A stretch of DNA of 64,000 nt from an uncultured Shewanella sp. (GTDB lineage: Bacteria; Pseudomonadota; Gammaproteobacteria; Enterobacterales; Shewanellaceae): positions 1 to 64,000 of the forward strand of contig CANNEE010000009.1 in assembly GCA_947503555.1 (NCBI GenBank), in the 5' to 3' direction. The notes under the pieces are model-generated. The model worked only from the letters and a program-made list of their open reading frames with translations, was not told where the DNA came from and ran no database searches. This document shows positions 40,367 to 50,317 of this stretch, piece after piece; position 1 is the stretch's first letter, and each line of letters starts with the position of its first letter. Both the position numbers and the translations under genes were made by a program.

Positions 40367-40594
40367 ATGGCTGAAAGTATAGCCAAACTATTTCACTGAA
40401 AACAAGCTTTTTATTTTTGCCAAAACAGCACGTTCAATCAAAAATACCAAACCCCTAAGTCAATATAAAATAACAACAAAATACATATCGATATAACAAC
40501 GCCAGAGTCATAATGAAATCATTTGAAAGCAACAAGAGTGAAGAACATCACATTCAACATAGCGCTATCAAGCTCATTCGCACAATTTGTAGCC

Positions 40595-41605
40595 TCAACG
40601 AGAAGCCTTAGTTCGCTTCTCAATCAGTGCATCTAATTGCTGTTGCACTTTGTCTTCACCACAGTCAAAGGCATAACCTAAATTCTCAGCATAGGGGTTA
40701 ATCTGATTTCCCACCTGAACCACTTGATAACAAGTATCGCCAATTCTGACTCGCCTATTGGGATCGAGTGCTAAATCTAGATTAGCTATACGAGAAATTC
40801 GCTCTTCGGCAGTAGGTTTGAACTTTGAAACCCATAACTGCTCCATATCCCCATCGAGTTCACTCATCGAGCGCGTAGCACCATGAGCATTTGCCTGTGA
40901 TTTTACTAGCTCCTCAAACGCCTGAGCCTGCTCTTTTACAAGATATTGCTGAGTATAACGCTGAAATTGATACGACTTTGAAGGCGAAGAAGGCTTCTCT
41001 TTCTGTGATTTGCTAACCAAGCTGTCAGCCGCCTTATCTGTTTCAATAGTCTTTTGCCCCTCAGCTTGTTTTACTGACTCAGCTATCTCTATAGCCTGCA
41101 TTTGATCAATAGCAGCTTGAGTGCCGGAGTTAGATTTAAGCGCGTGAGTTATTACAGGTGCTGTCGCTACCGCGTTTACTGAACTACTCAGCTTTTCAGC
41201 CTCTTTAGGAGCAACGTTATTGCTAGGAGTCTCAATAGAGGTAATCAGATAGGCTTGTTGCGTCTTTTGAAGCAATCGCTGTTGCTGCTGTATCACTGTG
41301 TCTATCACCTCTTTCTTGCTTATTAAACCTTGGCGCCAACCAAGAATTAACAGCAGCAATAACACTCCGTGTATCACAAGCGCAAACAGCAAACTGGTTT
41401 TAAGATTTGAAGACGGCCTTTGATAAGCGGTCAAAGCTTTGCAGGAGAAGTGACGGGTCTCATAGGTCAAAAGAACAAAAGGCGGACTCAGTAACCCTTT
41501 CTCAATCTCTCTATCCTCATTGTCAATCGAGAGTAGGTTGCCGCTATTCGAACATGGGCTGCCGCTATCCTTAGTCACTCTGCACTCAATCTCCTCTGTT
41601 CTCAA
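40595..41605 (-). CDS. single-pass membrane protein of unknown function
   Basis: The 336-residue frame has a cytoplasmic N-terminal part, one membrane helix near residues 70-90 (SLLFALVIHGVLLLLLILGW), a charged coiled-coil-like region, and a C-terminal domain with two cysteines (GDTCYQVV and AFDCGEDK) that could form a disulfide in the periplasm. The N-terminal helix with a buried histidine recalls TonB-type anchors, but no TonB C-terminal domain is present. The start is uncertain: TTG at 41605 has no ribosome binding site. I do not recognise the family. Confidence 0.65.
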   Translation of the reverse strand: MRTEEIECRVTKDSGSPCSNSGNLLSIDNEDREIEKGLLSPPFVLLTYETRHFSCKALTAYQRPSSNLKTSLLFALVIHGVLLLLLILGWRQGLISKKEVIDTVIQQQQRLLQKTQQAYLITSIETPSNNVAPKEAEKLSSSVNAVATAPVITHALKSNSGTQAAIDQMQAIEIAESVKQAEGQKTIETDKAADSLVSKSQKEKPSSPSKSYQFQRYTQQYLVKEQAQAFEELVKSQANAHGATRSMSELDGDMEQLWVSKFKPTAEERISRIANLDLALDPNRRVRIGDTCYQVVQVGNQINPYAENLGYAFDCGEDKVQQQLDALIEKRTKASR

Positions 41606-41934
41606 TGAATCACCACTCCAGTTTATACATGCCTAGCCTAGAGAGTGCTGTTAACTTGCCAGTCATCCCTGACATCTTGGTTTGAGCGAATCTTTAAATC
41701 TAAGTTCCCCGGCATCAAAAATTAGGCTAACGGTCTGTTGTTAATAGGCACTACACTCAATAGTATTTAGATTAACTAGGAGGGTTGTCACCTTGGAATT
41801 GAAGCCAAAAGGTGATTGACGGCACAAGAAACACACCCTCGGCGAACACGTGTTAGCTAAAAATATGGAGTAATCACTCTTAATATGCTAGCCTTCGTGG
41901 TCAAACCAGATAAGCGACGAATCGAAAGAGTATA
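41606..41934. other. 329-base gap between divergent genes, no gene supported
   Basis: It must hold the promoters of both flanking genes. I see AGGAGGG at about 41778-41784 with only a short in-frame reading after it. A hairpin TCACCTT/AAGGTGA lies at 41788-41815. A 16-codon frame starts at 41885, and its TAA overlaps the ATG of the next gene. None is convincing as a gene. Confidence 0.6.
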
Positions 41935-42621
41935 ATGACCCAAGCAACGAACCTGAGCCATTGCAACGATAGGAAATACCAAGCAGACATGCCCTATGGA
42001 GAGATAGAAGAAAGGGCTAATTGGGTCAGCCATGGCATAGGAATTATCCTAGCGAGTATAGGGCTAATATGGTTAATCCAGCTCGGAGTCACAAAACTAG
42101 ATAGCATTCAGTTTACAGGTGTCACCTTATATGGTCTTAGCTTAATCACTCTGTTTACCAGCTCTACCCTCTACCATAAAAGCAGCTCAGCTAAATACAA
42201 ATCTCTTTTTAAAATTGCCGATCACTGCGCTATCTATCTACTCATTGCTGGTACTTATACACCACTCATGCTGATTGGCGTACAAAGCACATTAAGTTAC
42301 TTCATTCTAGGAAGTATTTGGTTCTTAGCCATTGGCGGAATCATCTTTAAGACTCGATTTACAGGTCAATTTAAAAAGCTAAGCCTTGGGCTCTATCTCA
42401 CCATGGGCTGGCTATGTCTTTTTGTTATCAAAGATATAGTACAAAGCTTTGATGCTTCTCAACTCACCTTATTAATTACAGGAGGTCTATTTTATACCCT
42501 TGGCGCTGTCTTTTATGCCATCAAGCGCATCCCTTTTAATCACGCCATTTGGCATCTATTTGTACTCGCTGGCGCTGCCAGTCATTACTTCTGTGTACTA
42601 TTAACAGTTCAACAGGCTTAA
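41935..42621 (+). CDS. HlyIII/PAQR-family membrane protein
   Basis: The 228-residue protein has seven hydrophobic segments and the family motifs: EERANWVSHGIG near the start, SSTLYHKSS, the aspartate in KIADHCAIYLLIAGTYTP, and IWHLFVLAGAASHYF near the end, with the zinc-binding type histidines. Relatives (TrhA/YqfA) affect membrane lipid and energy homeostasis. The haemolysin III name is historical, and no toxin role is implied. Confidence 0.92.
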   Translation: MTQATNLSHCNDRKYQADMPYGEIEERANWVSHGIGIILASIGLIWLIQLGVTKLDSIQFTGVTLYGLSLITLFTSSTLYHKSSSAKYKSLFKIADHCAIYLLIAGTYTPLMLIGVQSTLSYFILGSIWFLAIGGIIFKTRFTGQFKKLSLGLYLTMGWLCLFVIKDIVQSFDASQLTLLITGGLFYTLGAVFYAIKRIPFNHAIWHLFVLAGAASHYFCVLLTVQQA

Positions 42622-42636
42622 ACCTGTTGGCAAAAT

Positions 42637-43191
42637 TTAACTCTTAGTAGAATTCAGGTTATGTAATCTAAAAGCTTGCTGTAATCGAGCAAGATTGTCG
42701 TCATCGGCTAGCAACTTATAAATGGCTATGATGCACTCTATGGTGCACAAGCCATTCGGGATCTGATTGCGCCTTAACTGGTAACTCGACTGCTCTTGCT
42801 CTTGTAAGTAGCAAGTTGCCGCCCGTTTCAAATAGGGGCTTTGACGCAACATTTTACGCGCCTCTTGCCATGTCGCATCGAGTATCACTAACGCCTTAGG
42901 TAAGTGAGATGCCGTTAAAGGCCGCTCATCAAACTCGCTATCCCCAGCAAGGTTGATGACCCCTTCATCAACCACTGCAGTTTCAGAATCGGGTGCCTCC
43001 ATTGCTTGGCTGCGCTTGGGGAAAAGCAACCTAGCATCCCCTGAAGCCAGTAAAGCTAATAACCCCTTATCGGGCTCGACTCGCGACCATAGAATACGCC
43101 GACAATCTTTAAGTCCCATATTCAGCGCAAGTTGCCCAGTGTTTGTTGGCCGATTCAATTCACGTTCATGGGTAAGTAAAATAATTTGCAT
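42637..43191 (-). CDS. DTW-domain protein, probable tRNA aminocarboxypropyltransferase
   Basis: The 184-residue protein has the DTW family core: LLTHERELNRPTNTG, LILDATWQEARKM (the D-x-T-W motif), and LRRNQIPNGLCTIECI. Family members (TapT/Tsr3-like) put a 3-amino-3-carboxypropyl group from SAM onto uridine in tRNA (acp3U). It lacks the N-terminal cysteine-rich extension of longer members. It converges with the HlyIII-type gene with 15 bases between. Confidence 0.87.
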   Translation of the reverse strand: MQIILLTHERELNRPTNTGQLALNMGLKDCRRILWSRVEPDKGLLALLASGDARLLFPKRSQAMEAPDSETAVVDEGVINLAGDSEFDERPLTASHLPKALVILDATWQEARKMLRQSPYLKRAATCYLQEQEQSSYQLRRNQIPNGLCTIECIIAIYKLLADDDNLARLQQAFRLHNLNSTKS

Positions 43192-43299
43192 CTGTTTTCA
43201 AGCGTAGAGCGATAACGCCATTGAGGCTTAATAATGTTGAGCGAGCTTAACAGCTAGCGGATAAGAAAACATCCCAACTACTGTCTTTTAATTAATCCT

Positions 43300-46200
43300 T
43301 TACCTAAAATCACGGGATTTAACCTGCAACTTTTTCATTTCAGATGAAATATCCTCGAGCTTACCAGCAATAACATGAGCGACACCATCAGCATACTCAA
43401 GGACTCCCTTCGCCTTCAAAATATTTGACAGCAAATAAGGTTTTCGCTGTGCTTTGGCAGTAGCGGCCCATACCACAAGGCTAATATTGCCCGTTTCATC
43501 CTCCAGCGTAATAAAGGTTACGCCTGTTGCTGTACCGGGGCGCTGCCTCCCGGTCACCACGCCAGCAACCGTCACTAATTGACCATGCCGACACTCCATT
43601 AACTCATCGGCACGCCTGCAGTTAGCTAAAATACCGCTTTCCCTTAATAGTGCCATGGGGTGCTTGCCTAGACTCAGCCCGATATGATGGTAATCCGCCT
43701 GTAAAGCATCCACCTCACTCGGCGTGGCCAGTTTCACTTTACTCGGCAGTGGAGCAAGCTCTTCAAACAAAGGTAAGTTAGGTTGATATGCCGCTATTTC
43801 CCAATGAGCTTGATAACGATTATCCACTATGGATGTTAAGGCATTGGCATCGGCTAAGGCGGTCACATCCTGCTTATTCAACCCGCAAGCATAAAGATCG
43901 GCTAAACTACGAAGTTCATTTTGCTGTCGATGATGAACCAGTCTCTCGGCTCCAGCCTGGCTTAGCCCTTTAACAAGAGATAAGCCTAACCTCAATGCAG
44001 GCTGACTTTCACAAGCAGCAGTCATCTTATCTTGTCTAGACTCTATTGATTTATCCGCTTCGCCAATGCGCTCCAATGTATGCTGCCACAAGCTAGATTG
44101 AACACATACAGGTAGCACTTGCACACCATGGCGTTTAGCATCCTGTACCAATTGCGATGGCGTGTAAAAGCCCATAGGCTGACTATTTAACAAAGCGCAG
44201 GTAAAAGCTGCGGGATAATGGCACTTTAAGTAGGCTGACACATAAGCCAGTAGTGCAAAGCTTGCCGAGTGGGATTCAGGAAAGCCATACTCACCAAAGC
44301 CCTTTATCTGCTGAAATATCTGCTGAGCGAAAGCGGGGGAATAGCCTCTTTGGCTCATACCTGCTAACAGTTTGCGCTCAAACTGCTGTAGCTGACCGCT
44401 GCGCTTCCAACTCGCCATAGCTCGGCGTAATTGATCCGCTTCTCCCCCACTAAAGCCTGCTGCAACCATAGCCAGCTTAATAACCTGCTCCTGAAAAATA
44501 GGAACCCCTAAGGTGCGCGACAATACCTGCTCAACCTCTTTACTAGGGTAAGTTATCTGCTCAAGTCCATGACGTCGCCTCAAATAGGGATGAACCATAT
44601 CTCCTTGAATCGGCCCGGGCCTGACAATGGCAATCTGTACCACAAGATCATAATAGCAATTAGGCCTTAATCTCGGCAGCATGGACATTTGCGCCCTAGA
44701 CTCAACCTGAAACACGCCAATGGCATCGGCCCGCTGCAACATGTCATACACCTCTTGTTGCTCCCAGACTATCTGCGCCATGCCAAAGGGGCGCTCAGGC
44801 TTACTGAGAAGCTCAAAACAGCGTCTTATAGCTGATAACATACCCAAGGCCAATATATCGACTTTGAGCAAGCCTAGAGACTCGAGATCGTCCTTATCCC
44901 ATTGGATAACACTTCTCTCCTTCATGGCCGCATTCTCTATCGGCACTAACTCAGAGAGCGGCCCTGCCGAGATAATAAATCCACCCACGTGTTGAGAAAG
45001 ATGCCGAGGAAAACCGATCAGCTCATTCATTAAACTGGGAAGATATCGCCCCATACCTTGTTTGGGAATAAGCTCATGATTAATCAGCTGACTCTGCCAG
45101 CTTAGCTCAGGATCGCGGCGATCAATTCCTGCCTGAAGCTGTTTTAATAACTCAGGAGCCAGATCCAACGCCTTCCCTACATCGGCTAGGGCGCTCTTAA
45201 AGCGATAGCTGATCACAGTTGCAGCCAATGCCGCTCTGTCTCGGCCATACTTTTGATAGATATATTGGATCACCTCTTCCCGACGTGAATGCTCAAAATC
45301 CACATCGATATCCGGCGGCTCATTACGCTCTTTAGAGATAAAGCGTTCAAATAACATGCTCACCTTGGTGGGATCGACCTCAGTGATCCCAAGGCAGTAA
45401 CAGACCACAGAGTTAGCTGCTGAACCCCTTCCTTGGTGTAGGATCTGCGCCCGCTTAGCAAACTTGACTATATCGTAGATAGTTAAGAAGAAATACTCGT
45501 AACCTAGCTCCTCTATCATAGCCAGCTCTTTACGATACTGGCTTTGAATATTATTCGGTACCTGCTCGCCAAAACGCTGCTTAGCACCTAACTCCACCTC
45601 TTGACGCAAATACTGAGTCGGCGTGAGGTTTTGCGGCGTGATCTCACTAGGATACTCATATCTCAGCTCATCCAAACTAAAGTGACATTGTTGAGCTAAC
45701 CTCTGGCTATTAGCTAACCATCGACTAGGATAGCGTTTGGCTATTGCCATTAATGGTTTCAACTGCTGTTCACTGTTGGCTAATGCCTCCATACCCAACT
45801 GCGAGAGACGAGTACTAGTACGAATACAGGTCAGCACATCCAACAATTGCCTTCGACTTGCCAGATGCATATGCACATCACCTGCTGCCACACATTCAAT
45901 CTGTAGAGCTTCAGCCACCTGTTGCCAAATATCTAACCAAAGGCTCTCTCCTGCTTGCAGCGTTCGCTCCATCAATAGGAACAGCCGCTTCTCTAGCTTC
46001 CTCTGTAGCCTCTCAGCCATCCCATTAATGTTTTGGGTATAGGTTTGAAAATCGATTTGGCCAGTTTCAACTTCGGGCTTAGGCTCAGACGGGCGCCACA
46101 GCACAAAACACTCTGATAACTGCTCCAATAGCTCATCGAGATTTAACTGATAACAGCCCTTTTTCGCTCTACGCCTTGCCGAAGTAATAAGATGGCTAAG

Positions 46201-46515
46201 CTGAGCATAACCACGACGATTTGGCACAAGGACAACAAATAAGCCTTCTTGTAAATGAAATTCTGAGCCTATTATGAGCTTGATATTGACCTGCTTCGCT
46301 GCACTATGGGCTTTTACCACGCCCGCTAAAGAACACTCATCAGTAATGGCAATGCCTTGATAGCCAAGCTGAGCTGCCTGCTCCACCAGCTCTTCAGGAT
46401 GAGAAGCTCCCCGCAAAAAGCTGTAGTTAGAGATAGCATGTAGCTCTGTATACAAAAGATGTGGGGTTGAAGTATGACTCGGCTCAGAGCCTGCTATCAC
46501 AGTATTCATTGCCAT
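43300..46515 (-). CDS. dnaE2: error-prone DNA polymerase DnaE2
   Basis: DnaE2 is the mutagenic C-family polymerase that works with ImuA and ImuB in damage-induced translesion synthesis. The 1071-residue protein has an N-terminal PHP domain (YTELHAISNYSFLRGASHPEE), the polymerase catalytic segment PDIDVDFEHSRREEV at about 400, and a C-terminal OB domain (VTVAGVVTGRQRPGT). ATG 46515 follows AGG; a GTG six bases upstream is also possible. It is the last gene of the LexA-controlled imuA-imuB-dnaE2 operon. Confidence 0.96.
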   Translation of the reverse strand: MAMNTVIAGSEPSHTSTPHLLYTELHAISNYSFLRGASHPEELVEQAAQLGYQGIAITDECSLAGVVKAHSAAKQVNIKLIIGSEFHLQEGLFVVLVPNRRGYAQLSHLITSARRRAKKGCYQLNLDELLEQLSECFVLWRPSEPKPEVETGQIDFQTYTQNINGMAERLQRKLEKRLFLLMERTLQAGESLWLDIWQQVAEALQIECVAAGDVHMHLASRRQLLDVLTCIRTSTRLSQLGMEALANSEQQLKPLMAIAKRYPSRWLANSQRLAQQCHFSLDELRYEYPSEITPQNLTPTQYLRQEVELGAKQRFGEQVPNNIQSQYRKELAMIEELGYEYFFLTIYDIVKFAKRAQILHQGRGSAANSVVCYCLGITEVDPTKVSMLFERFISKERNEPPDIDVDFEHSRREEVIQYIYQKYGRDRAALAATVISYRFKSALADVGKALDLAPELLKQLQAGIDRRDPELSWQSQLINHELIPKQGMGRYLPSLMNELIGFPRHLSQHVGGFIISAGPLSELVPIENAAMKERSVIQWDKDDLESLGLLKVDILALGMLSAIRRCFELLSKPERPFGMAQIVWEQQEVYDMLQRADAIGVFQVESRAQMSMLPRLRPNCYYDLVVQIAIVRPGPIQGDMVHPYLRRRHGLEQITYPSKEVEQVLSRTLGVPIFQEQVIKLAMVAAGFSGGEADQLRRAMASWKRSGQLQQFERKLLAGMSQRGYSPAFAQQIFQQIKGFGEYGFPESHSASFALLAYVSAYLKCHYPAAFTCALLNSQPMGFYTPSQLVQDAKRHGVQVLPVCVQSSLWQHTLERIGEADKSIESRQDKMTAACESQPALRLGLSLVKGLSQAGAERLVHHRQQNELRSLADLYACGLNKQDVTALADANALTSIVDNRYQAHWEIAAYQPNLPLFEELAPLPSKVKLATPSEVDALQADYHHIGLSLGKHPMALLRESGILANCRRADELMECRHGQLVTVAGVVTGRQRPGTATGVTFITLEDETGNISLVVWAATAKAQRKPYLLSNILKAKGVLEYADGVAHVIAGKLEDISSEMKKLQVKSRDFR

Positions 46516-46523
46516 AGTCACAC

Positions 46524-48110
46524 CTAGCTAAACCAACCCTGTAACCAAAGACCTTTGCTGTCCTTGTAGACCCAGCATAAGGTGGGTGGCTCCATGCCAA
46601 GGTGCTGAGCAATATAGTAGTCTCGCTCTACTGTTTCATCATGCCACCAAGGACCAGATATGCGTTCTGGCCCTTTTAATATCTGCACTTCAGCTTCTTG
46701 TAAAACATGGGGCTGAGGCAATAACCAGCTAGGTCTTAGCCCTGTTGAGTGATGAATAAGCTCGACCTGCTGTGTACTAGGCTCTTGAGTCACAACATGA
46801 GTGCGGCAGGCTTCTTCTGGTAGGTGACTATTAGATCCCGTACCTAGCCAAGAGAGCTTGTCAGCGCCCAACCTTGCCAACAGGTTTGCCAATAGCTGTT
46901 TAGCATTGCCTGAATTAGCGCCAGAGTTCTCGTCGCCCAACCTCAATTTAGCATCGATTTGACTTTGTTCAATAAGGTTATCAGCGCTAAGTCCTATCTC
47001 AGTGACACTCTGATATAGCGTGGTTTTCTCAAGTTGTAAGCGACATAAACTCAGTAAAGCAGCTTCTTGATGCTCAGCAAAAGGGTAAGCAATAGACAAT
47101 ATCTGCTCAGGCAAGTCTTGCTGCCTAAAACTCAATATTATCTTTAGCTCCAATACTGCCAATTGGTGCTGGCGTAAAAACAGAGCGAGATCTTTGAGAA
47201 GACGAGACAAAGGAAACACTAGTCCCTGAATATACTCAACGTCATGGTTGAGGATCTGCTTTTGGTAAAAAGATTGTTTAGGTTGATAAAACTCATAAAC
47301 GCAAGGCAAACGCCCATCAAGGTGTGCCATTAAAGGTACTAAACTTGCGAGCTCGCCCTTGGCCATCTCTGCAGCAGAGAAGTGTTCAAGCTCCTTAATC
47401 GTCCTTAATCCCATGGCTTGCAAACGGCTTTTTAGCTTAGGATCTATCGGTAAGCAATCTAGGGCTAATTCCCCACAGCTTGAGGAGTGAGACGCCAATG
47501 TCTCGCTTCTTTGATAGCCTGTTAACGATTTAACAGCTTGATAACGGGCTAACATCTGTGCGGCTAAGCCAGTATCGGCCCAAGCAAACTGAGGCGATAA
47601 GCCTCGCGCTTTAGCCGCTTGTCGATAGCCTTCAATTAACTTATCTAGTCCACCAAAAAATGACAACATAGAGCCCACTTCGAGTAGCAAGGTATCTGTA
47701 ATCAAAGGAGGTTGAACTATTTGCCTATTTGACAGACTTTGCTGTCGGCTCTCTTGATGGGACTGCAGTTGACACTCAATCGGTACTAATCTGGCGCTAA
47801 AATCATAACTCCACTGGGACAACCAATCCCTTGCCAGATCCGATAACTCTTCTTGATAGGGCCATAACGCTATCTGAGGCGCTAATGCCTGTGCCATAGC
47901 TAAACTCATGCCGACTGCGACACCTTGCTGCTGGCAAGCCCTATCACAGGCTAGAATGGTCAAGGAAGTCGAATCGTAAAGTGCTCTTGCCATTAAAGCA
48001 TTATTGGTTTTGCTACCCTCAAGCCTCTCATTAAGATCATAATCTTGCTGCTGACAATAGCACATATACTGTAGCGCCCAATTGGGGTAATGGATCCCTA
48101 ACCAAAGCAC
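46524..48110 (-). CDS. imuB: ImuB, Y-family-like mutasome subunit
   Basis: ImuB is a non-catalytic Y-family relative that bridges DnaE2 and the sliding clamp. The 528-residue protein has the Y-family-like N-terminal domain (MLWLGIHYPNWALQYM, VAVGMSLAMAQALAP) and a helix-hairpin-helix-like LKSRLQAMGLRTIKEL region. It sits two bases after imuA and eight bases before the dnaE2 ATG. The start is GTG. Confidence 0.92.
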   Translation of the reverse strand: MLWLGIHYPNWALQYMCYCQQQDYDLNERLEGSKTNNALMARALYDSTSLTILACDRACQQQGVAVGMSLAMAQALAPQIALWPYQEELSDLARDWLSQWSYDFSARLVPIECQLQSHQESRQQSLSNRQIVQPPLITDTLLLEVGSMLSFFGGLDKLIEGYRQAAKARGLSPQFAWADTGLAAQMLARYQAVKSLTGYQRSETLASHSSSCGELALDCLPIDPKLKSRLQAMGLRTIKELEHFSAAEMAKGELASLVPLMAHLDGRLPCVYEFYQPKQSFYQKQILNHDVEYIQGLVFPLSRLLKDLALFLRQHQLAVLELKIILSFRQQDLPEQILSIAYPFAEHQEAALLSLCRLQLEKTTLYQSVTEIGLSADNLIEQSQIDAKLRLGDENSGANSGNAKQLLANLLARLGADKLSWLGTGSNSHLPEEACRTHVVTQEPSTQQVELIHHSTGLRPSWLLPQPHVLQEAEVQILKGPERISGPWWHDETVERDYYIAQHLGMEPPTLCWVYKDSKGLWLQGWFS

Positions 48111-48112
48111 TC

Positions 48113-49306
48113 TTAGCCCCCTTGCAAGCCTGCTGCTCTTTGAGGCTTTGTATCATTTGCCAACTTTGCTATTTGGCTAGCAATAAGCGCCTGCTCAGAT
48201 TCAGAAGTCATATCCCAATTTGACGAATATGATGACAGCAAAACTTGAGTATGTTGAACATCTTGAAAAGGCGGAGAATACCTAGCCAACTTGTCGGCCT
48301 TTTGTGCTAATAGACTAAGGCCCATAGCGACCTGCTTAGGCAGCAGCTCCAGCTCAATACTATCCTGTGACCAAGCCCCTCGGCGCTTTAACAGCGATAC
48401 TTTCTGCCTTCCTAGCTGTTGTAATTCATCGTTGGCACTAGCATAACGACGTGCCAAACGAGTTAAGGAGTCAACTCCTACTTTAGCCCTGCGCCTTAAG
48501 TTGACTTGGCTCTCCCTTGCTGAAACATCAGAAATCACACACTTATTTGCCCCACTAGCCATATATTCCCTACTCAACTTATGATTCGATACTGGGCTAG
48601 GCGCATGGTTTGCACTAGTAGGATTATAATCTAAGCCAGAGCCTGAAGGCTTTATTTCAGCAACGCCTTGACTCCTAGGCGCTTGATGCTTGGTTTGAGC
48701 ATCATATATACCTAAAGCTAATTTAAGTGCTACCGGATGAGGCTCGCTAACTTGTGCAGTCGGCAAGTAGATAATGGCTAAGCTCTGGCCTTTTTCACTC
48801 GCAAGCTGTAAACGCCTCACCTCAGAAGTTGTCAGATGCTCTAACCAAGCCAAAACCAGTGGACAGGAACCGCTGCTTAAGGCTTGCTCCAATGACCACA
48901 ACTGCTCTTTTCTGCTTTGAGTTTGCACACAAAGCAGCTTAGTCGCATCCACTCCCTCTTGAACAAGCGTTGGCACATAGGGTACTAAAGGCGGATTAAC
49001 CAAGAGCACTAAATCAGACTCAGCCGCATCCACTTGATGCTGGGCTATGGGGCATAGCTGGCGCAATAAAGCAAAGACGAGACTCAACTCTCCTTGTGCA
49101 AAGCCTTGAGAAAACACCTCGCAAATACCGACTCTAGGCCAACCATGATGGGGAAGCTGTGCATCGAGTTCTTTAAAGCCAGTGCGATATCCAGCATCAC
49201 TACTATCTAAGCGCTGACTTGCCTGCCAGAGATCATTACGTTGCAACAAAAGCGCTATGCTCTCTTGATCCATCTTTCTTTGCTTATATGCCGCTTCACT
49301 AGCCAT
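48113..49306 (-). CDS. imuA: ImuA, RecA-like mutasome subunit
   Basis: ImuA (also called SulA-like or RecA-like in annotations) is a cell-division-inhibitor/RecA-related partner of ImuB. The product is about 397 residues. The core RTGFKELDAQLPHHGWPRVG and GELSLVFALLRQL resembles the RecA ATPase region but with a weak Walker A motif. The middle (about 200-290) is Ser/Gln-rich and variable. ATG 49306 is used; a GTG 12 bases upstream is also possible. A LexA box lies 55 bases upstream. Confidence 0.9.
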   Translation of the reverse strand: MASEAAYKQRKMDQESIALLLQRNDLWQASQRLDSSDAGYRTGFKELDAQLPHHGWPRVGICEVFSQGFAQGELSLVFALLRQLCPIAQHQVDAAESDLVLLVNPPLVPYVPTLVQEGVDATKLLCVQTQSRKEQLWSLEQALSSGSCPLVLAWLEHLTTSEVRRLQLASEKGQSLAIIYLPTAQVSEPHPVALKLALGIYDAQTKHQAPRSQGVAEIKPSGSGLDYNPTSANHAPSPVSNHKLSREYMASGANKCVISDVSARESQVNLRRRAKVGVDSLTRLARRYASANDELQQLGRQKVSLLKRRGAWSQDSIELELLPKQVAMGLSLLAQKADKLARYSPPFQDVQHTQVLLSSYSSNWDMTSESEQALIASQIAKLANDTKPQRAAGLQGG

Positions 49307-49360
49307 CGACTCACCCACAAGACTATTGAGAATCTACCCAAACTTATCTGAAACAAACAA

Positions 49361-49376
49361 CTGTGTATCTATACAG
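49361..49376 (-). promoter_or_regulatory. LexA box of the imuA-imuB-dnaE2 operon
   Basis: CTG-TGTATCTATA-CAG fits CTG-N10-CAG with flanking A and TA, close to the E. coli consensus. It lies between imuA (minus) and the Crp-type gene (plus), so it probably controls imuA. Confidence 0.9.
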
Positions 49377-49424
49377 TATAATTGCATCGTCAAAATAGGC
49401 AAGGATCTTTTATGATGAGATCGC

Positions 49425-49445
49425 AATGATCTATTGAAGATCATT
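49425..49445. promoter_or_regulatory. palindrome upstream of the Crp-type gene
   Basis: AATGATCT and AGATCATT form a perfect inverted repeat around a 5-base centre (ATTGA). It is about 85 bases before the regulator's start and could be an autoregulatory or dimer-binding site. The binding factor is unknown. Confidence 0.4.
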
Positions 49446-49530
49446 AATAGCGAAAAGTATCCTATTATGCCGACAGGTATTAGCCTGGTGATAATTCCAA
49501 TATGAAAGAGTGAACTTAATTGGTAGTTAT

Positions 49531-50115
49531 ATGACTAACGATAAAAATCCACTTTTCAAAGGAAAAGCAGTGAAACTAGATATAGATAAAAGTAAGACAT
49601 TAGTGCGAGATGCAATCTCTCCTTATCTAAAGGAAGTCACACTTGCTAAAAAAGAAGTGGTCATCGAAGAAGGTGAACAAAGTAAGCAGATTTTTTTAAT
49701 TAAAAGTGGCTGCCTTCGCTCCTGGTTCAATCAAGATGGTAAAGATGTCTCATGTCAGTTTTTCTTGCCCGGTAGTATGTTTGGCTCCTTTGAAAGCATG
49801 ATGTTTGACGAGCCGAGTCCCTATAGCTATGAAAGTATTTTGCCGTCTGTCGTAGACACCATTCCGAAATCCAAATTTTTTGAGATAATTACTGCAGATC
49901 CTAAGCTCAAAGATGCAGCCTTTACTCTTGTTTGCAGTCGAATGAGAGATTATCAACGTCTGTTTTTATCCCGTATCAAGGATACACCAGAGCAGAGATA
50001 TCAAGACCTAATCGCCAGTAATCCTGAACTGATACGATTAATTCCTCAACATTATATCGCCACCTATCTCGGCATCACTTCTGTGTCCTTAAGCCGAATT
50101 CGCTGTAGAAGCTAG
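49531..50115 (+). CDS. Crp/Fnr-family transcriptional regulator
   Basis: The 194-residue protein has a cyclic-nucleotide-type beta-roll (about 30-120, with IEEGEQSKQIFLIKSGCLRS and FFLPGSMFGSFESM) and a C-terminal helix-turn-helix (IPQHYIATYLGITSVSLSRIR). Ligand residues for cAMP are not all seen, and no Fnr-type cysteine cluster is present, so the signal is unknown. ATG 49531 was used; GTG 49510 in frame is possible. The next two genes on the same strand are an outer-membrane protein and a small oxidoreductase. Palindromes occur on both sides of the outer-membrane gene. Confidence 0.85.
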   Translation: MTNDKNPLFKGKAVKLDIDKSKTLVRDAISPYLKEVTLAKKEVVIEEGEQSKQIFLIKSGCLRSWFNQDGKDVSCQFFLPGSMFGSFESMMFDEPSPYSYESILPSVVDTIPKSKFFEIITADPKLKDAAFTLVCSRMRDYQRLFLSRIKDTPEQRYQDLIASNPELIRLIPQHYIATYLGITSVSLSRIRCRS

Positions 50116-50155
50116 ACCTAAATGCCAGCCTAAACTTGGTAAACTCTGTCCCATA

Positions 50156-50171
50156 GATAACATATGCTATC
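50156..50171. promoter_or_regulatory. GATAAC-N4-GTTATC-type palindrome 1 (one mismatch)
   Basis: GATAACATATGCTATC differs in one base from the perfect palindrome at 50318-50333. It lies 40 bases after the regulator stop codon. Confidence 0.6.
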
Positions 50172-50317
50172 GTTGAAACAGCAACCACAAGCGCAAAAAC
50201 TTAAGCTAAAAACTAGATGTGTTATTACAAAAAAGCTGTCATGATACAAACAAAAACAAGTCATAACCCTATATTTTATAATAGCTATTTTAAATTTTTC
50301 ATCAAAAAGTGATGACT

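Noticed and set aside
41778-41820. AGGAGGG with a short frame in the 41606-41934 gap
   Set aside because: Only an eight-codon frame from TTG follows; there is not enough to call a leader peptide.
41885-41935. 16-codon frame whose stop overlaps the HlyIII-type start
   Set aside because: The nearest GGAG is 14 bases before its ATG, too far for normal initiation. It may be a coincidence.
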